Origin: Gnetum montanum
Taxonomy: Eukaryota; Streptophyta; Gnetopsida; Gnetales; Gnetaceae
NCBI GenBank assembly: GCA_015680685.1
Contig: MNCI01027369.1
Span: forward strand, 1 to 64,000
Direction: 5' to 3'
Length of the DNA stretch: 64,000 bases
Both the position numbers and the translations under genes were made by a program. The notes beneath the pieces are model-generated. The model did no database searches and was not told the origin of the DNA. It saw only the letters and a program-made list of their open reading frames with translations. Shown here in pieces: positions 53,276-64,000 of the stretch; within the stretch, counting starts at the first letter, position 1, and every line of letters begins with the position of its first letter.

Positions 53276-54800
53276 TGTAACAACCGAAAACATCAGTGGC
53301 TGGAAACACTTAGAGGTCTTTGAAACACACAGTTTAACCCTGGATCCATGCGAGGACCATGCTAGAGAAAATGGATTCAGGGTGCCCTGGATGGTCTTGT
53401 TGATGAAACAGAGACTTAATAGGTGTGACTTAACCTCTTTATAGACATTTTTTTATGAAAAAAAATGTGTAGCATAAAGTGATGATTAATAAATATAAAG
53501 TGATTAAATGGTGCAAAATGTGATGATAATAAATGTAACAAGTTTGAGAGTGAGAAGATGCACCACCTCAAGATCACAGATTTGATATTTTCTTTGTTTT
53601 AGGGAAGTACAACAAGCTATGTGACACAAAGAGGCACAAAAAACTTTGGGGTAACCACAATGCTCAGAGTTACACCAACTATGCTCTTTTGAATGATAAC
53701 TTAAAAGACAATTGCATCGAAAGCCAATCTAAAAAGCCAACCGTGCGAAAAGCTAACCAAAATGCCAACTATGTTTCGTAGCCAACCCTTTGAGCACTGT
53801 TTGACAGGGTATTTATAGGGCCAGGAGCATGAGAAAAATGTGGTTTAGTTGCCATGTGTCCTAGACCCCACAAGATGCAAATTGTGCCACCTGTGAACTT
53901 TGCTACAATACGACCATCTTGCTAAAACTGCATATGTTGAAGTCCAATGTGCCAACAATGCAAGCAGGAATGAGATAAAATTGATGCAAAGAATGTCTTG
54001 ATGCTTCCATGTTAACTTTGCTTTGCTCATGCGGTTCGATGCCTTAGTGTAGTGCGAGTCATTGCTCACTATGCTATGCTATGCTACATAGCGTAGCCAC
54101 TAGGTTGGACTGAAGACTTGCACTAAAAGACAAAACATTTGGCAAAAGACTTTTACATCTTTGCTACGCTATGCTATGCTACATAGCATAGAATAGCGTA
54201 GTAGCAAAGTATGATGCATTTCTGCCTAAGTCATGATGTTTCACCCGAAAACCTTTGTTTAAATTTCAAAGGTTGAATGAGATAGAAAATTTCTGGATGC
54301 TAAAGTATTGCCAAGTACAGTATTCTTATTGAAATGGCTTAATAGAGGAGCTTTTGTGTTTCTTACTTTCGCTATGCTATACTGCGCTACATAGCATAGC
54401 ACTTTGTGGTGTTGAATCCTAGCCTACTTTGTGAAAACTTGCATTCAGATATCTGATTGATTGTTTGAAGGCTTGCTATGCTACATAGCGTAGCATAGTG
54501 TAGTAGAACTTTTTACTTAGAAAACTTGCCGAACTATTTTGCCCATCCTGAACAGTATCAACAACTCCTAGCATGGGTTCTGAGTAGACTGTTAACCAGG
54601 CCAACTATCCACATGGGTAGGCTGGTAAGTCCGGTGGACAAACCAATCCTGGAGATAGAAAACTTGCTAGACTGTGTAGTCTGCCTTCGGTGTCTGCATT
54701 CTGTTGCTCAATGATCATGACGCTGCACTTGTGGAAGTCCTTGCCCAAATTCTAGGACTTCGTTGAAACATGAGGGGTCTTGAAATTTTATGGTGTTTCA
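53276..54800 (-). repeat. 5' LTR of element D (right end)
   Basis: 1525 bp, minus-strand TGAAACACCATAAAATTTC to GGTTGTTACA. The TATA box CTATAAAT is at 53818-53811 (minus). GCTATGCTA/TAGCATAGC clusters occur near 54068-54100, 54163-54205, 54370-54403 and 54475-54503. TSD ATCAT is at 54801-54805. Confidence 0.92.
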
Positions 54801-54805
54801 ATCAT

Positions 54806-55003
54806 GACCTAAACAAATGGAAGATCAAGGAGGAGGATGTAGTCATCAAGGCTATTTATGAACATGTGGAGAAATTCTCAACCAAGTATGAAGGAACTTT
54901 CCTAATTACCAAGGCCTATGACAATGGAGCCTTTATGGTAGTAGACATGGATGGGAATGAATTGGCCAATCAAGTTAACCATATTTATTTGAAGCCTTAT
55001 TAG
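54806..55003 (+). pseudogene. pol: Integrase C-terminus of element B (second part)
   Basis: HDLNKWKIKEEDVVIKAIYEH, FLITKAYDNGAFMVVDMDGN and NHIYLKPY continue the integrase broken at 18315. They align with KCPIKEGDLVLKAVWEH and NHVFLKPFYI of C. The stop at 55003 is the natural pol end. Confidence 0.92.
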
Positions 55004-55248
55004 ATTTGATGCATCTTTCTTTATAGATAAAAACAAGTAGTCAACATCAGTAACTTGTACAACTAATGATAAGTGAGCTTGCATGATCTTTTTCTATCTC
55101 TCTCTCTGTATTTAGCATAACAGATAAACTCTAGAGCTTTATAACAATGGTGACCCATAGTAACCTAGTTTGCTTATTATTCGATGTGGTATTATATATT
55201 GTATTGTAACACCATGTTTTCTTTGTCTTTAGAGTTGTGCTTGTAGGA
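55004..55248 (+). other. 3' untranslated region of element B up to insertion E
   Basis: It contains CATGTTTTCTTTGTCTTTAG, then GTTGTGCTTGTAG|GAT with AG at 55245-55246. This is the same acceptor-like motif as in C (45014) and D (20606). Element E begins two to three bases later. B's own LTR is not in the window. Confidence 0.65.
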
Positions 55249-56178
55249 TGATGAGTCATTGTTGGTTGGCTATATTGACGAGGCCTCATCAATGTAGTTG
55301 ACTGCATCAACAAGGCCCCGTCGATGCATCTCACCCTGTGTCAATGAGGCCCCATCGACATAGTGTTTGTCCATCACCTATAAATACGTGCCTACTAGTT
55401 GCATTTATTACAATCTAGATTTCAGTAGCAGCAAAGCTTTTGCATTATTTCCATTCAAAAGTTAGAATTGTTTCCCTCAAGTGCCTATAGCAGAAGGCAT
55501 TGAGTGTATCAATCTTTATTCGAGCATTGTTGTACTTGAGCATGACAATGTGTGCAGTAATAAAGATGATCTTTCTGATAAATCTTACAACACTTTGGAT
55601 AGATTAGCTATTTTATTTATGCATTTAATGTTTTTAGTTATTTATTTAATGCTTTTAATTAATTATTAAATATTTTCTAGTTATTACGTTAATGAGACAA
55701 TTAAGCGAGATAGGTTACACTCATAAGTATGACCACTTCAAGTGTAACACATATTTATTTGGTAATCCCAATAACGTTATTGCTTGGTACACCCAGTAGC
55801 ATAGCACTTGGTCACCTAGCAACAAATACATGTTTTTAGAACATGTACGAAAAGTGGGAATGGATACTTATGTTAGGATTAGTTAAATGCTAGTTAATTA
55901 GTTAATTTAGATTAGTTAATCAAACTATTTTTATGTACAATTCAACTATCCAACTATAAAACATAAAAATGATAAAAATTGAATGCCTTAGTTACACTTA
56001 ACCATACCAATGAACATCACAAGTATAACTGGGAAGACAATGATTGACCTTAAGGCTAGATTCACTTCCTAAAGGGCTAGTGCATTGGAAATAATAAAGT
56101 TTGTGGAATTTGATTGAATCATGCATGAACACTTTGTGATTCGTATGGTTGGGCATAGGGGTACCTCACCACTCATCA
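55249..56178 (+). repeat. 5' LTR of element E
   Basis: TGATGAGTCATTG to CACCACTCATCA. U3 has three palindromic modules: TGACGAGGCCTCATCA (55275-55290), CAACAAGGCCCCGTCGATG (55308-55326) and CAATGAGGCCCCATCGAC (55342-55359). TATA box TATAAATA at 55379-55386; AATAAAGATGATC near 55559. The exact left boundary is inferred from the family's TGATGA ends because the second LTR is missing. Confidence 0.82.
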
Positions 56179-56179
56179 T

Positions 56180-56197
56180 TGGCATTGTTGTCAGGGA
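56180..56197 (+). promoter_or_regulatory. Primer-binding site of element E, tRNA-Asp type
   Basis: TGGCATTGTTGTCAGGGA, one base after the LTR end. It is the tRNA-Asp-complementary site with C-to-T/G-to-A changes, at the same distance as in A. Confidence 0.78.
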
Positions 56198-56333
56198 ATT
56201 TGTTTGTGGAATGTGTGTTATTTAAATTTAGGTGAATATCGTTAATATCATTGTATGAACCTAAAGGTCTATATCATTTCCACTATACATAGGATTATAA
56301 AAGCACATTGACAATTTCATTTTATTTTACAAA

Positions 56334-58170
56334 ATGTCTTCTTCTTCTCAAAAGCCTAAAGATACTAAACCATTAGTCCCACAACAATGAAATGTGGTAT
56401 ACACTCATCTAGATGAGTTTGTATCAAATTTCATCTTCATCCTATGTTGGGATTAATAGATGCGATGGTGTGATATGGAGGGCAATGTCATCTTTCCCCT
56501 CGATCAATCTGTGCTCATGTTGCTATTTAAAATCCTTAAGAAGTTAAGCATAGCAGATCTTCATGAAGAGTACATTGTGGATGGATGACACTTAGAACTA
56601 CTATCCCACTAAAACATAATGTAAATAAGATAAACATCAGGAGAAACTTCATGAAGATATAAAGGGAAAACATTACACTAACCCCTTGTTCCTACTAGAT
56701 TAAGAGAACAATGAGGATCCTCCCTTGAAAGGTTCTCAACATGAAGATTCTCCATCCCTTTCCATAGATGGTGAGGGTGTGAACTTAACCCTACAATAAA
56801 CTATTCATAAATTGGGTTTAGGAGAGAGTTATAGCCAAGGTAGGAACTCAGGCAAGCACCACAATAGTAAGGGATTTAAAGATGATGATGATCATAATAA
56901 GCGTAAGAGTGATGGAGAATACCATAGTGGTGGTGGTAGTTCTCCTTCCTCTTCATCCTCTTCATCTAATTCCAAAAATTTCTCTTCACTTGATGGTTCT
57001 CATCGAAGTCGTTATCAAAATAATCATGATGAAGGTGATTGACACAATAACAATGACTGTGAAGGCCACCAAAATTGAAGGGGTGGCTGAAACTATCATC
57101 AGTGTCATCAATGCAATGATGATGATGAAACCTTATTGGAAACTCAAAGCATGATCAATATTGCAAAGGAAGTAAGAATCCTAACCAGGCATATGAAGGA
57201 TATTTGAATCAAGCATCTAGACATGAACAATACCCCAAGATTTGAGGGGGGATACAATTCTAATCCACAGACACATCTACAAGCTTTTCAAGATGCCTAT
57301 GCCTTATAAAACATAGAGAGTGAGTGGCAAAAACTCAAGCTTTTCCCAAGGATACTCATTAATGAAGTTGAAAGTTGGTACCAATCCTTAGAGTCGAAAT
57401 CTATCCATAGATGGAGTACCATGTTAGAACTATTCAATGACAAATACTAGACATAATCTAGAGTGTCTAATCTAAGAAGGTAAATCCAAGGCTAAAAATA
57501 ATGAGTACATGAACCCTTAGATGCCACCATGGATCGATACTATTCACTCCTACATTGATGCCATAGCCATGGTTATTCTCAGAGGGGACAACTTTGCCAG
57601 ATGATAGATGGGCTCAGAGTAGAAACTAGAAGAACCCTTCAAGTATATGCCCAAGGAAGGTTGTCTAAAATAAGAGCTCATCAAATCCAAAGGTTAATTG
57701 AGTAGGTAGCAAAAGAAGAAGGTGATTTACAAAAAAGGGAAAGTGCTAAAGAGTATAATAGGGATCCTTCAATTAGAAAATGAGAGGTCTAATTTTATGA
57801 TGAGGAGGAATCATCACTTGATGAAGTGGTGAATAGAAAGATCTTGCCCATCCAAAAATATATTTCTAATATTTTGACTAAGGTTGATAAGTTATGGAAC
57901 TCTTTGGATGAAAAGTTTCAAACTACTTTGAAGATTGTTGAAGAATCCAAAGAGCAAAATAGTGATCATAGTCGCAAGAGGTGGAAAGAAGCTAAATGTA
58001 CCTACCAAAGTGGTAAGGGCAAGGCTACTACAGTAGAGGAAGTTGTGGAGTTTAACTTTAATGATGAAACTAAATGTGGCATATATTAATATGAACATCT
58101 AAAGGAATGTTTCCCTATGGTATCACACTTACAAGAGTCTAAAGTGTATGCATTGAATCCTCACCTAGCA
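56334..58170 (+). pseudogene. gag: gag of element E
   Basis: Start ATG 56334 (MSSSSQKPKDTKPL). Ser/Asp/His-rich linker at 56812-57050. Capsid core NNTPRFEGGYNSNPQTHLQA (about 57225-57285), then ESEWQKLKLFPRILINE and WYQSLESKS, more complete than in A, where about 50 bp are missing. C-terminal part: RKILPIQKYISNILTKVDKL (57835-57895) and SKVYALNP near 58140. The zinc-knuckle position (CGIY..EHLKECFP) has lost a Cys. Many stops. Confidence 0.82.
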
Positions 58171-58499
58171 CATAGGCAAGCTCTAAGATGATTGCCTTAT
58201 CCTTAAGGTAGTCCAAGATAGTTCCAATAGCAACAAAAAGCTTACTACCCAAGTGGAACTCCTCCACAACCATATGAAGAATACCAATAGTGGTATCAAA
58301 CATAATCATGGGGAATGCCACTGATAAGGTAGAGTACCCTTATAGGCAACTAGATCCAGACGGGTACCATGTTTAGCAGCCCGTCTCCCATAGAAGTTTT
58401 CCAAGTCATGCATCATTCCAGAATCACTATTACCCTCTAGAGTACCAACAAACACATTTACCATCTACTTGAGGGAAAAACCCATATCCAAATCCTTAT

Positions 58500-58948
58500 C
58501 ATCGTCCACATGCAAGGCTCTTCTTGACTCTGGTTCCAAAGTTAACCTCAACTTCCATAATATGTACAAGGCCTAGAACCTACCACCTTTTAAGAAGAGA
58601 AACATCCATCTAGAATTAGCAAATTAGTCAATTACTATCCCTTTGGGATTAGTGAAAGACATTGTGACCACAGTTTGTGGGTGATCCTATGCTAGTGATT
58701 TTTTAGTAATCAAGATGGACAATTGTAAAAGTGAATTCCCCATCATTATAGAAAGGGCTTGGTTAAGCATAGTCAACTCACAAATGGGTATAAGAGACCT
58801 ATCTCTAGAAATATCCAAAGAAAATGAGCTAGGAAAAATTAAGAGGAAGTGTATTCCATGCATTGCATATAGTGATAACAGGTACAATTGCATGCAATGG
58901 ATTTGGTCCATCAAGAGCACATACATTAAGGCATGCAATCAGTGTGCA
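58500..58948 (+). pseudogene. Protease of element E
   Basis: ALLDSGSKVNLN (active site, about 58512-58548), then LPLGLVKDIVTTVCG, DFLVIKMDNCKSEFPIIIERAWLS and IPCIAYSDN. It matches protease A throughout, with several stops. Here the site reads DSG, against DLG in A. The stretch before the active site is shortened relative to A. Confidence 0.8.
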
Positions 58949-59094
58949 TAAGAGATAAATACTCAAAGGTGTTTATATGCAGCAACCATAAAGCAGGAGG
59001 GCACCTAGTGGCTAATGGATAATTTACATAGTAGCATAATATGCATGGAGCCAACTGATAGCCTAACATGTGCATATGTCGAAGGCATGGACAA

Positions 59095-59900
59095 AATTGA
59101 ACAAGTTCATTTCCAACTCTCTAATGAAGATAATGATACTTATTAGGGAGAGTTGGAAATTCTTGATTAGCTAGAACTAAAAAATTTACCAGCTAGTATG
59201 GAGTATGCATTTTTTAAGAATGATAAATTAGTCATCATTAATGCCAAACTTTCTTCTGAACAAAAAGAAAATTTGTTGAAAGTGATGAATAAATGGTCAA
59301 CAATCTTTACTTGATCATATCCAAAGCTAACAAGAATCAATCCAAGGATATGATAGCAGTGCATCTACATTGACCCAGCCATGAAGCCTAGAAGGCAACC
59401 ACAAAGGTGGCTAAATCCCAAATTGAAGTAAATCATTAAGGAGGAGATAGAGAAACTCCTCAAAGTAGGGTTAATCTAGCTAATCGTGGATAATGAGTGG
59501 GTTAGCCCACTTGTAATTATACCAAAGAAGGATGGAAAATGGTAGGTTTGCATTGAATTTAGGCTATTAAATATGGCAACATTTGAAGATCATTTTCCTC
59601 TGTCATTTGTAGATCAAGTGTTAGACACCATATATGGGCATTGTTATTATAGCTTTCTGGATAGTTATAGCGGCTATAACCAAATCCAAATTGCACTAGA
59701 AAATTAGGCCAAAATAACATTCATGAGTCCCTGGGGAACTTTTGCATACTATAAGATGAATAAGCCGATAGTAAGCCCTCATGTCATATGGTGGCTTGTA
59801 ATCTTGTAGGAATTCAATCTCACTATGGTAGATCAAAAAGGAACCAAGAATGTGGTTGTTAACCACCTCTCTCCCTTAAGATGGGATAAAAAAGAGGAGG
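59095..59900 (+). pseudogene. pol: Truncated RT joined to the RNase H end, element E
   Basis: RT linker ELKNLPASMEYAFFKNDKL (about 59170), PLVIIPKKDGKW, RLLNMATFEDHFPL and YSFLDSYSGYNQIQIA (about 59650-59695), then PWGTFAYYKM. At about 59757 the sequence jumps to NKPIVSPHVIWWLVIL, which in A lies some 730 bp further on, in RNase H. The YxDD box and most of RNase H are therefore deleted. ATGAA occurs at the junction and at the RNase H side in A, compatible with a short-homology deletion. Confidence 0.88.
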
Positions 59901-59939
59901 AGAGCCTGCTCTCTGATTAGTTTCTAGATGAACCTCTCT

Positions 59940-61232
59940 TTACTAGAGCAATAAATGAACAAATGCCTAAAAAAGCAATATGGTTTAATAGCATCCTTAC
60001 ATATCTTCTCACTCAAGAGATGCTATAGGACTTGGATTTTAGGAAAAAGCAACAATTTTTTCATCAGGTCAAATACTTCATGGAAATCAATGGACACCTT
60101 TACAAGGTGTGTACCGATGGCTTGATCCATTGGTGTGTCCCTGATGAAGATCAACTGCATGTTCTCCAAGATGCTCATGAAGGGCCTTGTAGAGGCCACT
60201 ACGTAGGGAGATGCGGAACCATAAAAATCTTGATGGCAAGATACTATTGGACTATAATCATTAGGGATTTCCACTAGTTCATCAAGTCTTATGAACATTG
60301 TCAATGTGATAGGGGGATGACCACTTGCATGGAAGGTCCTCAATAGTGGATTCAACCTTTGGAACCTTTTAACATATGGGGCATTGACTTCATGGATCCC
60401 ATCACATCCATGTCTAATAGGAAAGCATATATTATAGTAGCAATTGACTACTACAAAAAATGGGTAGAAGTGGTAGCCATTACTGATTGTACATCATCCA
60501 CTGCTATCAAATTTATACAACAAAATATTGTGAATAGGTTTGGGGTGCCACGTTCATTAACTTTTGATAATGGAACTCATTTCATAGGTGCCACATTTAG
60601 AAAATTAATGTAATTCTTAGGGGTAGAACATAAATTAACAACACCTTAACACTCCCAGGCCAATGGTTAAGTAGAGGTAACCAACTAGGAGATTACAAAA
60701 ACGCTAATGTGAACCATTAGCAAATATAGGAAGGACTAAAGTACAAAACTTAATGATGCTCTCTGGGCTTATCATTCAACTTGGAAACTTCCTATTGGAT
60801 ATTATCCCTACAAGTTGGTGTACAGGAAACTTCCAACACTTCCAATTCAATCTGAGCTCTGTACACTCTCAATAGCCTATGATCTAAACCTTGACCTAAG
60901 TTTAGCATAGAAGGAAAGATTGATCAATTTGAACATGCTAGATGAAAATCACTTAGTGTTCCTATCCTTCAATGAGGGGAACAAGGCATTCAACAAGCAA
61001 TGTCATGACCTTAGAATTAGGAAAGTCAAACTTCAACTAGGAGATAAGGTTCTTTATTGGAACCCCACACATGTACCCTAAAAGACAGAATTCCAAACAT
61101 TGTGGGAGGGATCTTATGTCATTGATCAAACCTTTTTCTTTGGGATCATGATAATTTACAAACCTGATAGCCTAAATAAAAAGTAGTTGGTTAATATCCA
61201 ACAAGTGAAGCCTCTCCTAGAACCAAGATAGG
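59940..61232 (+). pseudogene. pol: Integrase of element E
   Basis: HHCC region AHEGPCRGHYVG ... YEHCQCD (one Cys lost, about 60170-60310). Core WGIDFMDPI (Asp, about 60370), TFDNGTHF (Asp, about 60565) and NG*VEVTN (Glu, about 60670). C-terminal domain LGDKVLYWNPTHVP (about 61035-61080) and LWEGSYVID. Unlike A, the second catalytic Asp is kept. Several stops from codons such as Gln and Trp. Confidence 0.87.
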
Positions 61233-62837
61233 CCAGTGTAACTACCACCTCATTGAATGGACACCCATGTTCTATTTTTTGAATCTCCTCTCTCCAACTC
61301 AGTCATGGGGAAGATGGCCATCCAAGCTAACCATTACCATGGCCTTTTAGGTTGTTCTACCTTTTTGTTTTTCACATTTGTTATTTTACAAATTTTTGAT
61401 TTTTCAATTTTTCTAATTTTACATCATCTTTAGTATCTCTAAACTTTCTTGATTATTTTACACTTTCTTATATATTTTACTTTATTTTGTTTCTTTTGTC
61501 CAAGTGTGATATTTTCTTAGTTTTGTTAATAAATTTGCTTTATTGTCATAGGACGTAGTGCTACTGTTGTTGTTTACTAATGATGTTTTATGCTTAATGT
61601 CTGATTATTGATGTTTAGTTTATATTTTTGAATTCTAATGTCTAATGACTTTGTCATGGTTTATTTTTCATGGAACAAGTAGTGAGTCCATGTCATCCAC
61701 CCATCCAATGAACTCTATGGTTTTCCTTGTTCTAGGAATTTGAGGTTCCTTTTCATTAAAGAAATTTTTAATTAATCAGTGACCTTGGTAGTTTTAGAAT
61801 TAGGAAGGATCCAAAGGTTTGTAAAGGGTGTGACTTCAATGGGACTCAATACTCTTTGTACTTTTCTTCTTGCTTGAGTGCTTGAGTGTTTTTCATGAAC
61901 TTCTTACCATTCCATTCCACCCAATGATAGGAATACAAATAAAATAGTTACATGGTGTGGTTATCATTTTAAAAAAATGATGGGAATTCAAAGCACACCC
62001 CTTCGACATGAATTAGTGCTCACATGATGTGGTTTCCTTTTCAAAAAATAAAAATAAAAAAAATAATGGAAATTTAAAGCACATCCCTTGGACAAATAAA
62101 AGGGCTACAAGCACTAGTTATGGTATTCGAACAACATTCATCTATGCCTAAAGGTCCCCTCTAACTAAGGCCCTCTCTCTTACTTCCTACTTCTCCTTTA
62201 TTCTCTTTGTTGAATAGTGGTTGTTTTGTGGAAGAACTCCTATGTCTCGAGTGGATGGACCAATCTTAGACTGATGATGCGTAGTCACTGAAGGTGGATG
62301 GTTTTGTTTTGGACTAAGGATGGAACTTCTTGGATCATTTAAACCACAAATTCTATAAGGAACTTCTTATGGCCTTAATTTGGAACTCCATTCCACCTTC
62401 TCTATCATCCATCCATGCTATCATAACTCACCTCACTATTAGGTTCTATGTTATGCTCTATGTCTTAGTCTGATGTGTTGGGATTCTTGAGTGGATTCTT
62501 TTGGGTTGGTCCTTAACTTATCATGATTATTAAATCAACTATGGGACCCATGAACTCCTTAGTTGAAGTTATGCAAGGGTAAAAAGGGCATGAGCTTGCT
62601 ATGGGAGGATCCACTTGCATAGCTTTTGGCTTGATTAGTTAAGGTTCCTTACCTTTGACATTACTACAACCATATATTTCATATTTTACATTGTGTAAAC
62701 TACTCAATACTCCTTAATCTTTCATTAAATTCATTTATTAAAATAATTTTTCTTCATTTTTTTAAATTTATGAACTTCAACACCCTATTCTTATGATTTT
62801 ATACTATTCTTGGTCTTCTGAGCTTTCATTTAACACT
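61233..62837 (+). other. 3' untranslated region of element E
   Basis: No gene readable. AGTCATGGGGAAGATGGCCATC (61301-61322) corresponds to the internal polypurine-like motif of A at 12218. GGGAATTCAAAGCACACCCC (about 61982) and TCTAACTAAGGCCCTCTCTC (about 62160) are shared with A's 3' UTR. Interrupted by F. Confidence 0.65.
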
Positions 62838-63637
62838 TGATGAGTAGCGAGGTACCCCTACACTCAACCATACAAATACGAGCATAGCATGCATGATCTG
62901 GTCAAACTCCAAGGACTAAGTGCTTACATGCCTTAATGGAATTAATTAATCATTGTCTTCCCAAACTTACTTGTATTTTCATGGTTGTATGGTTAAGTAA
63001 GCTTGGGGTACATGATTTTTTTGTCGCTTTTGAGTTTTTATGTCTTCTGCTAATAAAGGAAAGGGAGAGAAAACTAAGTGGCTAACTTACATTAACTATT
63101 CATTAACTAAGTTCTAAATATTCCTAACACCAGTATCCATTCCCACTTGTCGTACACATCCTAAACCAGTGTAACACTGCTGGGATTACCAAACACTAAT
63201 CGTTACTAGATTACCAAGCACTACACGCATGCTCGAAGTAGTCGTACTGAGTGTATTTAACTAAAGGAGTTAAGGGTTGAGAGAGATATTAATTAACTAA
63301 GAAATAATTAAAAAATAATTAATTACTAATTAGCTTAATCTATATGTTGCAAGGTTTATCATAAAGTTCATCTTTATTGCTGTTCAAAAAATTATGCTCA
63401 GGTACAAATTACTCGAATAAAGAGCCGTTCACTTTGTAACTCCTACTGCGGGCACAAAAAAATAATTCTAACTCTAGAATAACAAAATTGAAAGAGTTTA
63501 GCTAAGGGTCTAAATCTCTAATTGTGGGAACCAAGGACTCTACCTCTTATTTATAGGAGATAAGGCAAGATGCGATATCACGTATGGGATATCATGTGGC
63601 AGTTGTGATATCGCAAGTGCAATATCACGGTTCATCA
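62838..63637 (-). repeat. LTR of element F (A family)
   Basis: 800 bp; on the minus strand TGATGAACCGTGATATTGC to GGTACCTCGCTACTCATCA. U3 contains GATATC/GATATCGC words as in A. TATA box at 63556-63549 (minus, TATAAATA). Confidence 0.92.
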
Positions 63638-64000
63638 TAGCCCCATGACTGAATGAAAAATCGTCTGTGAGTTCCTTACAAAATATTGGAAAGCTATGGG
63701 ATTATTAACTTGAATGTCACTAAAGGTGAATGGGACTACATGTGAATGGATCAACATTATAATACATGAAAATATTAGTGTTCATGATTACAAGAGTGAA
63801 CACTAATTGACATCCAGCCTTATTTGGCAGCTGAGAGAGAAGAGAGAGAGAAAAAGAAAAGAAGAAGACATGTTGCTACCAATCGCCAAGATTGCGCCTT
63901 TCATTGTCCATCCATAGCTACACCATCAATCTCATTCCTTGCATGACTACTCTAGCACTAATCCATCCTGAGTGTTCGTTCAGATCCAGTCTATTGCTGT
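62838..64000 (-). mobile_element. Element F: 3' end of an A-family retrotransposon, minus strand, runs off the window
   Basis: The LTR at 62838-63637 and the adjacent internal sequence (63638-64000) match A's 3' LTR and the 400 bp before it, on the opposite strand: GTAAGGAACTCACAG/ATATTTTGTAAGG and AGTCATGGGG next to TGATGAACC. Only the 3' end is visible; the TSD cannot be checked. Same family as A, inserted in element E. Confidence 0.9.

Larger units (their letters stand above)
18316..54800 (-). mobile_element. Element D: Tat-type LTR retrotransposon, minus strand, containing element C
   Basis: LTRs 18316-19837 and 53276-54800 are homologous over 1.5 kb with perfect TSD ATCAT. On the minus strand the order is LTR, primer site, gag, protease, hairpin array, reverse-oriented multi-exon gene, hairpin array, RT, RNase H, archaeal RNase H, integrase, hairpin array, polypurine tract, LTR. 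Without C (29356-47690 plus one TSD) it is about 18.1 kb, as long as C itself. In the first 68 bases the LTRs differ at about 9 sites, more than C's LTRs, fitting its greater age. Confidence 0.94.
55249..62837 (+). mobile_element. Element E: Athila-like retrotransposon, RT core deleted, 3' LTR not in window
   Basis: 5' LTR, tRNA-Asp-type primer site, gag, protease, truncated RT/RNase H, integrase and 3' UTR, each aligning with element A in order. F interrupts it at 62837, so the 3' end and TSD cannot be checked. The two-enzyme gap (see 59757) makes it non-autonomous. It is a different family from A: LTR sequences share only the TATA-to-U5 vocabulary and the TGATGA/TCATCA ends. Confidence 0.88.

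Overview
The window is plant nuclear DNA made almost entirely of nested LTR retrotransposons. The lineages seen (Athila-like and Tat-like Ty3/gypsy, the latter with a second, archaeal-type RNase H) are plant-specific. I see no convincing host gene, tRNA, rRNA or CRISPR array. The depth of nesting and decay suggests a large, repeat-rich plant genome; the species cannot be told from this sequence.

Layout, reconstructed from LTR ends and matching 5-bp target-site duplications. B is the oldest element: a Tat-type element on + whose gag-protease end lies left of the window. Its pieces are 1-5129, 14944-18315 and 54806-55248. A (5130-14938, +, Athila-like, TSD CTTGG) sits in B's repeat region. D (18316-54800, -, Tat-like, TSD ATCAT) sits in B's integrase gene. 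C (29356-47690, +, Tat-like, TSD ATTTG, the best preserved) sits in an intron of a gene carried by D. E (55249-62837 and beyond, +, Athila-like, RT catalytic core deleted) sits in B's 3' UTR. F (62838 to the window end, -, same family as A) sits in E.

The exceptional feature is in the Tat elements. In C and D, and by position in B, pol is split between protease and reverse transcriptase by a gene on the opposite strand. In C it is 40467 to 35802 on -; in D it is 25668 to 48990 on +, interrupted by C; in B one exon remnant is at 605-1060 on -. In C and D this gene has a TATA box, about eight predicted exons with GT-AG borders, equal or similar exon lengths and homologous protein sequence. The N-terminal part looks like an FCP1/NLI-type HAD phosphatase with its catalytic aspartates lost. 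It is followed by a conserved domain I do not recognise, an acidic stretch, a coiled-coil-like part and an acidic tail. The cassette is bordered on both sides in C and D by arrays of tiny hairpins whose stems covary, and similar hairpins follow pol. B has larger 11-nt-loop hairpins at the same position.

All coding regions carry in-frame stops, mostly explicable as C-to-T changes, so every element here appears inactive. Element C keeps gag-protease in one frame from about 31945 to 35319 and pol in one frame from 40913 to 44377, apart from such stops.
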